NCBI GenBank assembly: GCA_035461175.1
Contig: DATHVR010000051.1
Span: 1 to 14,754, forward strand
Direction: 5' to 3'
From: DATHVR01 sp035461175
GTDB lineage: Bacteria > Actinomycetota > Acidimicrobiia > Spongiisociales > ZC4RG35
DNA: 14,754 bases
Below the pieces are notes generated by a model. The model ran no database searches. It saw only the letters and a list, made by a program, of their open reading frames with translations, and was not told the origin of the DNA. How positions within the stretch are numbered: the stretch's first letter is position 1; each line of letters begins with the position of its first letter. The translations under genes were made by a program, and so were the position numbers. This document shows positions 1 to 4,526 of the stretch, one piece after another.

Positions 1-273
1 TTCATGCGCGACCTCCGGGTGCTGCGCCAGTGGGCCGGCGTGTGCGACATCTCCCCCGACGCTTCTCCGATAATGAGTTCCACTCCGGTCGAGGGCTTCT
101 ACGTCACCACCGGTTGGGGCACCTGGGGCTTCAAGGCGATCCCCGCCGGGGGGGAGCAGATGGCCGAACTGATCGCCACCGGTCGCACTCCCGAACTGAT
201 CGCCCCGTTCTCGTACGATCGCTTCGCCCGTGACCGGATCATGGCCGACGCCGGCTCGGCGGGAACCCAATGA
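1..273 (+). CDS. soxB: Sarcosine oxidase subunit beta, C-terminal end (partial)
   Basis: The reading frame is open at the left edge, so only the last 90 residues are present; the ATG at position 4 is internal. The end of the FAD-binding DAO-type beta subunit of heterotetrameric sarcosine oxidase is recognisable: a QWAGVCDISPDASPI stretch (the family has RHWAGI-D-TPD-SPI), then a VEGFYVTTGWGTWGFKA segment matching the conserved GWGTGGFKA FAD-contacting loop, then the terminal APFSYDRF block. The enzyme oxidatively demethylates sarcosine in the cytoplasm, passing the methyl group to tetrahydrofolate. The assignment is supported by the next gene, which encodes the delta subunit and overlaps this one by 4 bases (ATGA). 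The gene symbol follows the sarcosine oxidase usage, not the sulfur-oxidation sox genes. Confidence 0.85.
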   Translation, partial: FMRDLRVLRQWAGVCDISPDASPIMSSTPVEGFYVTTGWGTWGFKAIPAGGEQMAELIATGRTPELIAPFSYDRFARDRIMADAGSAGTQ

Positions 274-506
274 TGACCCGCTTGATTCCCTGTCAGAACT
301 GCGGAGCCCGCCCGGTAGAGGAGTTCCTGTACGGAGAGATCCCCCAGGTTCCGGACACGCTCACCGATCCGGCCCAACGAGACCTCGACCGGGTGTACAT
401 GCGCTCCAACCCCACCGACGAGGCCCGAGAGGCGTGGTTCCACGCCTCCGGCTGCCGGCGCTGGTCGTATCTTCGCCGCCATCGCACCAGCGGCGAGTGG
501 CGGTGA
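270..506 (+). CDS. soxD: Sarcosine oxidase subunit delta, short form
   Basis: This 78-residue protein matches the zinc-binding delta subunit of heterotetrameric sarcosine oxidase. The zinc ligands are visible as C8 and C11 (CQNC) and H58 and C62 (FHASGCRRW). The central region has the family's YMRSNP and EAWFHA-GC signature. Usual delta subunits are about 90-100 residues and continue after GCRRW with a conserved segment ending near a Y-x-M-G motif. This one stops about 16 residues after the last ligand, so the C-terminus is short. Start: ATG at 270 overlaps the beta-subunit stop (ATGA); a second in-frame ATG follows at 273. The downstream MFS gene overlaps the stop by GTGA, so all three look translationally coupled. 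No alpha or gamma subunit gene follows. Confidence 0.85.
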   Translation: MMTRLIPCQNCGARPVEEFLYGEIPQVPDTLTDPAQRDLDRVYMRSNPTDEAREAWFHASGCRRWSYLRRHRTSGEWR

Positions 507-1669
507 GGCGGCCGGCCGGTCCGGCTGCCACCCTGACGGCGGTGTGCAGCGGCCTCGCCCTGGCCGCTCTCCCGGTCTTCCTGGTGGGTGGACTGGCGGT
601 TCAGATCAGGGCCGACCTCGGCTTCTCCGAGACCCGGCTGGGAGCGGCCGTGGCCGGCACCTTCTTGATCGGCGCGATCACCGGTCCGATGGGAGGACGA
701 CTTTCCGACCGAATCGGCGCCCACCGCTCGGTCCTGATCGGTGCCGGCCTGAGTTCGGCCGCCTTGATCGGGATCGCGCTGGTGGCGGACACCTGGGGAT
801 GGCTGGCCCTGTTTCTCGCCCTGGCGGGCCTCTCCTTCGCCTTCGTCGACCCGGGGCTCGCCATCCTGATCTCCAACTCGGTTCGTCCCGCCGCCCACGG
901 CCTCGCCTTCGGGATCAAAGAGGCCTCGATCCCGGCCGCCACCCTCGCCGCCGGGCTGGCCGTGCCCGCCATCGCCCTCACTCTGGGCTGGAGATGGGCG
1001 TTCGCCATCGGCCTGCTCCCGCTGGGGATACTGTTGGCTCTCCTCCCGCAGTTGGGGAGGGGCAAGCAGGAGTCCGCCGCCGGGCCGACACCGGTGGTCG
1101 AACCGAGAACCCCCCCACCCCGGCGCAGTGTCGTTCAGGTGGCGGTGGCGGCGTCGTTCGCCTCCACCGCCGCCAGCGGGATCGGGGTGTTTCTGACCGA
1201 AAGTGCCGTCGCCATGGGCATATCCCCTGGAGGGGCAGGCTGGCTGCTGGCCAGCGGGAGCCTGGCCGGCATCATTACCCGGGTCGCCACCGGAATCCGG
1301 GCCGATCGCAGCGGTGGACCCCAACTGGGGGTCATCGCCGCCATGATGGGAGTGGGAGCGATGGCGATGGCGATGGCCGGGGGCGGCAATCCGGTCCTGC
1401 TGACGATCGGCACCCTGGGCGCCTTCTCGGCCGGATGGGGCTGGAGCGGTCTGCTGTTCCTCTCCCTGATTCGCTCCAGCCCGAGCTCGCCAGGGGCGAT
1501 CGCCGGGATCGGACTGGCCGGACTGGCGGTGGGCAACGCCCTCGGTCCGCTCGCCTTCGGGGCCACGGCCGAGAACTTCTCCTTCGCAGTGGCGTGGCTG
1601 GCGGCGGGTGGAATGGCCGCCATCGGCGCCCTCCTCATGCGCGGCGCCCGGGCCGGTTTCGGCGGCTGA
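503..1669 (+). CDS. MFS transporter
   Basis: This is a 388-residue, strongly hydrophobic protein of major facilitator superfamily length, with about 12 predicted membrane helices. Motif A, GGRLSDRIGAHR, lies at residues 64-75 in the loop after the second helix. A related loop in the second half (about residue 270, GIRADRSGG) reflects the usual two-fold repeat. The GTG at 503 is chosen because it overlaps the soxD stop as GTGA and immediately precedes the first helix; GTG at 497 is an alternative. The open frame extends much further upstream, but that part is antisense-like shadow of soxB and soxD. Its place in the sox operon suggests import of an N-methylated substrate such as sarcosine, or export of a product. 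That is inference from position; the sequence does not give the substrate. Confidence 0.85.
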   Translation: MRRPAGPAATLTAVCSGLALAALPVFLVGGLAVQIRADLGFSETRLGAAVAGTFLIGAITGPMGGRLSDRIGAHRSVLIGAGLSSAALIGIALVADTWGWLALFLALAGLSFAFVDPGLAILISNSVRPAAHGLAFGIKEASIPAATLAAGLAVPAIALTLGWRWAFAIGLLPLGILLALLPQLGRGKQESAAGPTPVVEPRTPPPRRSVVQVAVAASFASTAASGIGVFLTESAVAMGISPGGAGWLLASGSLAGIITRVATGIRADRSGGPQLGVIAAMMGVGAMAMAMAGGGNPVLLTIGTLGAFSAGWGWSGLLFLSLIRSSPSSPGAIAGIGLAGLAVGNALGPLAFGATAENFSFAVAWLAAGGMAAIGALLMRGARAGFGG

Positions 1670-1672
1670 CGG

Positions 1673-2689
1673 TCAGAGAGCCGGGGCGACCTCGTTGGCC
1701 AGCGTCGCCATAAGCTCGACCTGCCGCTCGTAGGCGAGGGTGGGAAAGTAGCTGCGGGCCACGAAGTCGACCGGTACTCCGGCCCGGTCGCGCAGGTCGG
1801 TCAGGGATCGGACGATCTCGTCGGGGGTGCCGGCGAAGGTGGTGCGGGATTGGAGCTTGGCGCGATCTTCCTCACTCATCTCCGGGGGAGGAGGCGGGGG
1901 CCCGGGGCGGCGACTCGACTCGTCCATGTCGGTGTACTTCCACGTCATGTGCCAGACATGGTCCGTGTACTCCTCCCAGGCCACCTCCTCCGATTCGCCC
2001 GGCAGCATCACGGAATAGTGGATGAATCGGAAGTCGGACATATCCCGACCGGCCCGCTCGTGTTCGTCCCGGACCCACTCGACCTGTTGCAGAAACCGGT
2101 GGGCGGGGGCGTTCGAAAAGATCCCGTCGGCGAGTCGGGCGGCGCGGCGTATGGCAGGCTCGGCACCGCCGCCGATCACGATCGGGACGGGATCGGAAGG
2201 TATCGGCCTTACCGCCAACTCGGGGAGGTCGTAGACGGCGCCCTGGTGCCGGAAGGGTTCCCCGCTCCACGCCTTCGGAAGTATCTCCAGGATTTCACTC
2301 ATCGCCGCTCCCCGGTGGGCGATGTTCGCTCCCAGTCCCCGGAACTCGGCCTCCACCCAACCGAGTCCGAGGCCGAGGGTCAGACGCCCGCCCGCCAACA
2401 GGCTGACGGTGGCGGCGTCCTCGGCCAGTCGCAGCGGATGATGGAGGGGAGCCAGCACCACGCCGGTGCCGATCTCGATCGAGGAGGTCCGCGCCGCCAT
2501 CGCCGCCGACACGGCCAGCAGCGAGGGCATGTAGCCGTCGTCGACGAAGTGGTGCTCGGTGGTCCAGATCGAGGAGAACCCGAGCCGTTCGGCCTCTTCG
2601 GTGAGTGTGATGGTCTGGTCGTAGGCGTCTGACCAGTTGTTCTCACCAGGGCCCACCTGGGCGCTGAGTAAGCCGAATCCGAGTCCCAT
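1673..2689 (-). CDS. LLM-class flavin/F420-dependent oxidoreductase
   Basis: A 338-residue bacterial luciferase-like monooxygenase (TIM barrel binding FMN or F420). Family marks include AERLGFSSIWTTEHHF (residues 33-48), the GTGVVLAPLHHPLRLAED segment (74-91) ending strand 3 and helix 3, GGRLTLGLGLGW (100-111), and PIVIGGGAEPAIRRAARLADG (169-189). The frame is open another 28 codons upstream. The start is set at ATG 2687-2689 because a good Shine-Dalgarno sequence (AGAGGAGAAG) sits directly before it and family members begin just ahead of the first barrel strand. A run of six prolines after RRPG (residues 264-269) lies in a variable insertion and would need EF-P for efficient translation. The gene converges on the MFS gene with only 3 bases between stop codons. 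Substrate unknown. Confidence 0.85.
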   Translation of the reverse strand: MGLGFGLLSAQVGPGENNWSDAYDQTITLTEEAERLGFSSIWTTEHHFVDDGYMPSLLAVSAAMAARTSSIEIGTGVVLAPLHHPLRLAEDAATVSLLAGGRLTLGLGLGWVEAEFRGLGANIAHRGAAMSEILEILPKAWSGEPFRHQGAVYDLPELAVRPIPSDPVPIVIGGGAEPAIRRAARLADGIFSNAPAHRFLQQVEWVRDEHERAGRDMSDFRFIHYSVMLPGESEEVAWEEYTDHVWHMTWKYTDMDESSRRPGPPPPPPEMSEEDRAKLQSRTTFAGTPDEIVRSLTDLRDRAGVPVDFVARSYFPTLAYERQVELMATLANEVAPAL

Positions 2690-2741
2690 CTTCTCCTCTT
2701 TTCCTAGTCGGGGTGGAGGATACGGTGCCGGAACGAAGAAA

Positions 2742-2771
2742 GAGAGGGCGCTCCGTGAGGGGCGCCCTCTC
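2742..2771 (-). terminator. Rho-independent terminator of the micropeptide gene
   Basis: A 13-bp stem (one T-G wobble) with a GTGA/TCAC tetraloop: arms 2742-2754 and 2759-2771, outer ten pairs perfect (GAGAGGGCGC with GCGCCCTCTC). Read on the minus strand, the stem is followed by TTTCTT, a usable U-tract. On the plus strand it is followed by AATTGGG, so it works in the minus direction. It lies 30 bases after the stop of the 19-residue ORF and before the LLM gene, separating the two transcripts. Confidence 0.8.
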
Positions 2772-2801
2772 AATTGGGAACTTGGATCGTCTGCGTCCGG
2801 A

Positions 2802-2861
2802 TCAGAACACCAGAAGCAGGATCAGAATGATGAGAACCAGGGTTCCAATTCCGATATACAT
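2802..2861 (-). CDS. 19-residue hydrophobic membrane micropeptide
   Basis: The ORF encodes MYIGIGTLVLIILILLLVF, essentially a single transmembrane helix with no charged residue and no cytoplasmic tail. It is far below normal annotation cutoffs, but four independent signals support it: a strong Shine-Dalgarno sequence (AAAGGAG, 5 bases before ATG), a sigmaB/SigF-type promoter at the right distance upstream (2917-2893), a dedicated terminator 30 bases after the stop, and an isolated position between other genes. Actinobacterial genomes contain similar tiny hydrophobic proteins of the MYIGIG-LVLIIL kind, usually without a function. Possible roles are membrane stabilisation or modulation of a membrane partner under stress; this is inference. 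The reading frame is seen directly; translation is not proven. Confidence 0.72.
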   Translation of the reverse strand: MYIGIGTLVLIILILLLVF

Positions 2862-2892
2862 GCGCGCTCCTTTCGGGGTCCTGGCCTCTCAT

Positions 2893-2917
2893 CTACCCGC
2901 CGCTTCTCCTTCCAAAC
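2893..2917 (-). promoter_or_regulatory. SigmaB/SigF-type promoter of the micropeptide gene
   Basis: On the minus strand GTTT (2917-2914) is followed by a 15-base spacer and GGGTAG (2898-2893). The upstream context is GGTTT, as in the mycobacterial SigF consensus GGTTT-N15-17-GGGTA. The -10 hexamer is 31 bases before the micropeptide ATG, which leaves room for the ribosome binding site. Confidence 0.6.
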
Positions 2918-2927
2918 CCGGGTTTGG
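2912..2927. repeat. Perfect 16-bp palindrome in a divergent promoter region
   Basis: CCAAACCCGGGTTTGG is a perfect inverted repeat with no spacer. It lies between the divergent micropeptide and metallothionein genes and contains the GTTT -35 element of both proposed promoters, one on each strand. It may simply result from two abutting -35 elements, or it may also be a repressor or activator site. It does not resemble the SmtB/ArsR 12-2-12 operator known for cyanobacterial metallothionein. Confidence 0.6.
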
Positions 2928-2947
2928 GTCCGGCGCCCAGGGGGTAA
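2922..2947 (+). promoter_or_regulatory. SigmaB/SigF-type promoter of the metallothionein gene
   Basis: GTTT (2922-2925, within GGGTTTGG) is followed by a 16-base spacer and GGGTAA (2942-2947). Transcription would start near 2954, giving a leader of about 20 bases that holds the GAGAGGAGAG ribosome binding site. The -35 element shares the palindrome at 2912-2927 with the divergent micropeptide promoter. Confidence 0.6.
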
Positions 2948-2975
2948 TCCCGGGGGACCAAACGAGAGGAGAGCG

Positions 2976-3152
2976 ATGGAATGCCAGCACCAGGCGTGCA
3001 CCTGCACCGTCGATGACGGCCAGTTCTGTTCCGAGGCGTGTCGAAACGCCGACCCCCTAGTCACCGGGGTCTGCGACTGCGGGCATGAGGGATGCGGCGC
3101 CGTAGTCCCGATGGAGAACGACGGGCCGGCCGTACTGCCCCACGAGGCCTGA
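2976..3152 (+). CDS. Bacterial metallothionein-like protein
   Basis: A 58-residue Cys-rich protein that lines up by eye with the cyanobacterial/pseudomonad SmtA-BmtA metallothionein fold. The pattern is C3-x4-C8-x-C10, then FCSEAC (C18, C22, matching YYCSEAC of SmtA), then C33-x-C35-G-H37-x2-C40 (SmtA has GCGHTGCNC). Eight Cys plus H5 and H37 could hold a multi-zinc cluster; one Cys near the C-terminus of SmtA appears to be missing, and a neutral-to-acidic tail of about 18 residues follows. Start: the ATG at 2976 follows GAGAGGAGAG; upstream in-frame sequence lacks Cys and looks non-coding. The likely role is cytoplasmic zinc/cadmium buffering or thiol protection. The upstream promoter suggests stress-sigma control rather than the SmtB-type metal repression of SmtA. 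No ArsR-family regulator is adjacent. Confidence 0.85.
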   Translation: MECQHQACTCTVDDGQFCSEACRNADPLVTGVCDCGHEGCGAVVPMENDGPAVLPHEA

Positions 3153-3175
3153 TAACTGAAAGTACTAAGTCCCCT

Positions 3176-3200
3176 GTTTGGACCGATCCGTATCGGGTAA
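3176..3200 (+). promoter_or_regulatory. SigmaB/SigF-type promoter of the 65-residue Cys/His protein
   Basis: GTTT (3176-3179) is followed by a 15-base spacer and GGGTAA (3195-3200), an almost exact match to the general-stress consensus. The start codon is 23 bases downstream, leaving a short leader with the AAGGAGG ribosome binding site. The spacer contains a small inverted repeat, CCGAT-CCGT-ATCGG (3183-3196). Confidence 0.65.
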
Positions 3201-3223
3201 AGGGGAAAACACAAGGAGGAACA

Positions 3224-3421
3224 ATGCGACAGGACAGCCTGACGATACGTGGATCGAGATTGATCTCCAGTCGCCGCCGGCCGGCGGCCACCGATGCCCG
3301 CCGGGTGTGCGGGGACGCTTCATGCGAGACAATCCTCAGCCGGTACAACCAGCACGACATGTGCCACCGGCACCGGCCAGTTACTTTTCCCCGGGTCCGG
3401 GGCGTGGTGGCCGGCAGCTGA
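3224..3421 (+). CDS. 65-residue basic Cys/His protein, probable zinc binder
   Basis: The start is fixed by a consensus Shine-Dalgarno AAGGAGG four bases before ATG 3224. The frame is open upstream, but that segment is antisense to nothing recognisable and precedes the promoter. The N-terminal half is basic (SRLISSRRRP). The core is C29-x4-C34-x12-C47-x2-H50, with the phrase TILSRYN between the second and third ligands. Short modules of the form C-x-C-T-LSRYN-C-x2-H occur in small actinobacterial proteins, and a four-ligand zinc site is the natural reading. The basic arm could bind nucleic acid. The gene stands alone between its own promoter and terminator. I cannot name a function; it could equally be a small metal-responsive or ribosome-associated protein. 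Confidence 0.72.
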   Translation: MRQDSLTIRGSRLISSRRRPAATDARRVCGDASCETILSRYNQHDMCHRHRPVTFPRVRGVVAGS

Positions 3422-3445
3422 CCTGCGACCGTCTGCTAATTCACC

Positions 3446-3481
3446 AGTAGCCCGGGCTCTCGGCCCGGGCTACTTCTGTTT
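3446..3481 (+). terminator. Strong hairpin terminator between convergent genes
   Basis: A perfect 12-bp stem, AGTAGCCCGGGC (3446-3457) and GCCCGGGCTACT (3463-3474), with loop TCTCG, followed on the plus strand by TCTGTTT. It ends the 65-residue gene transcript. The convergent DUF421 gene has its TAG stop (3470-3472) inside the right arm, so the same hairpin lies exactly at that gene's end too; on the minus strand the downstream sequence has no U-tract. It may act in both directions. Confidence 0.8.
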
Positions 3482-3913
3482 GGCGATGAAGCTGAACTCG
3501 CCATCGGTCTCGAGGATTCCATACTCCAGTTGGGCCAAGTCGCCGTAGCCCTGCAACCTCGCGGCCTCCTTCAGGTCCTCCAGGCTGAGACGTTCCTCGA
3601 CGAGACGGCGGTCCAGCGGCTCGCCCCGGCGCAGCACCACCACCGGCTCGCCCCGCACCACTCCGGCGACCGAGGGAGACCGCCGGGCGACAGCGTCGGA
3701 GATGAGCGTCCAACCGACGAATACGCTCACCGCCAAGGCAGCACCCGTGATCGACATGTCTTCTTGGGTGACGGCCTGCTGCACGAAGTCGCCCATCACC
3801 ACGATCATGATCATCTCCAACGGGGTCAGCTCGGCCAGGGACCGCTTGCCGGTGCCGCGCATGACCAACCACATGAACCAGTAGATGACGGTCGCCCGAA
3901 TCAGAATCTCCAC
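3470..3913 (-). CDS. DUF421 / YetF-like membrane protein
   Basis: A 147-residue protein of the YetF (DUF421) family. Three hydrophobic segments occupy roughly residues 1-19, 32-50 and 56-75. Between the first and second is the family signature R-GTGKRSLAELTPLEMI (compare GKR-x2-x-LSPFDL). The soluble C-terminal YetF domain (about 84-145) includes the GEPVVVLRRGEPL strand pair and the helix ERLSLEDLKEAARLQGYGDLAQLEYGILETDG. The start is GTG (3911-3913) with AGGAGG 8 bases upstream. That ribosome site directly abuts the upstream gene's stop (TGAGGAGG), so the two are coupled. Bacillus YetF-type proteins have been linked to spore and stress physiology, but the biochemical role is unsettled. The promoter of the pair may be stress-sigma type. 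Confidence 0.88.
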   Translation of the reverse strand: MEILIRATVIYWFMWLVMRGTGKRSLAELTPLEMIMIVVMGDFVQQAVTQEDMSITGAALAVSVFVGWTLISDAVARRSPSVAGVVRGEPVVVLRRGEPLDRRLVEERLSLEDLKEAARLQGYGDLAQLEYGILETDGEFSFIAKQK

Positions 3914-3926
3914 GACACCAACCTCC

Positions 3927-4451
3927 TCATGGCATGACCCAGGTCGTGAATTCGGCTACCACGGCCGGTTCGTCCCCTAACAGAGCCACCGATCCGTGCT
4001 GACGGCGCGCCTGCACCGCCGGCTCCAGCCGGGCGTCGAGATCCACGGCCAGCTCTCGTGCGCCGGCGGGAATCTCGAAGGTCCACTCCACCCCCCGGTT
4101 GTCGGCGAAGGCGGAGGCCGGGGCAGGATCGAGGCCGTTCTCGTCGAAGATCGAGAGATACTCCGCGTCGACCCGGAGCGTCACCGTGGCAGGCAGGGCC
4201 TCGCCGTCGAGGCGGGTCAGGTTCACGCCGAACGGGGTGGCCAAACCCGGGCGGGTGACGGCAGCGTGGCGCACCTCGAGCCGATAACCCCCTCCCTCCG
4301 CGGCGGTGGTGGTCGTCGTGACTCCCAGCAGACCGAACAGGGCGGCCAAGACCAGGACTCCGACCAGACCCAGAATCAGGGCATGGAGGACCCGGTCGGA
4401 GCGGCTCCTGCCCTCGTGCTCCTCGGGAACGGTCGAGATACGCGGCGGCAC
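3927..4451 (-). CDS. Single-pass membrane-anchored protein of unknown function
   Basis: A 174-residue protein that I do not recognise. It has a short charged cytoplasmic N-terminus, one transmembrane helix at about 22-43, a TTTTT stretch, then about 120 residues with alternating hydrophobic character and the spacing of an all-beta domain (YRLEVRHAAVTRPGL, ATVTLRVDAEYL, VEWTFEIPAGARELAVDLDARL). The domain should face outward, since the N-terminus carries arginines (R15, R17, R20) before the helix. The start is GTG (4449-4451) with TAAGGAG five bases upstream. The stop lies 13 bases before the DUF421 start and overlaps that gene's ribosome site, so the protein is probably a partner or accessory of the YetF-like protein. 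The C-terminus TTWVMP is uncharged. Confidence 0.75.
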   Translation of the reverse strand: MPPRISTVPEEHEGRSRSDRVLHALILGLVGVLVLAALFGLLGVTTTTTAAEGGGYRLEVRHAAVTRPGLATPFGVNLTRLDGEALPATVTLRVDAEYLSIFDENGLDPAPASAFADNRGVEWTFEIPAGARELAVDLDARLEPAVQARRQHGSVALLGDEPAVVAEFTTWVMP

Positions 4452-4460
4452 CCGGACTCC

Positions 4461-4486
4461 TTACCCCGTGGCCGAGCGCTCCAATC
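4461..4486 (-). promoter_or_regulatory. Possible weaker sigmaB-type promoter of the DUF421 pair
   Basis: On the minus strand GATT (4486-4483) is followed by a 16-base spacer and GGGTAA (4466-4461). The -35 has one mismatch. The -10 hexamer ends 9 bases before the GTG start, so a transcript would be nearly leaderless, while the same TAAGGAG also reads as a ribosome binding site. One of the two readings may be accidental. Confidence 0.35.
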
Positions 4487-4492
4487 GGCGAT

Positions 4493-4517
4493 GTTTGCCG
4501 GGACACAGACCGGGTAT
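4493..4517 (+). promoter_or_regulatory. SigmaB/SigF-type promoter of the F420 oxidoreductase gene
   Basis: GTTT (4493-4496), a 15-base spacer and GGGTAT (4512-4517): an exact match to the core general-stress consensus. The hexamer ends 9 bases before ATG 4527, predicting a leaderless or near-leaderless message. This agrees with the lack of any Shine-Dalgarno sequence and excludes the upstream in-frame ATG at 4491. Confidence 0.65.
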
Positions 4518-4526
4518 GGCCGGGCC

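Noticed and set aside
293..1324. 343-codon open frame on the minus strand
   Set aside because: It is antisense to soxD and the MFS gene; Gly/Arg/Gln-rich with no recognisable domain.
4491..4526. Upstream ATG at 4491 as the start of the F420 oxidoreductase
   Set aside because: It lies upstream of the proposed -35/-10 (4493-4517), has no ribosome site, and would add 12 residues absent from the family's usual N-terminus.
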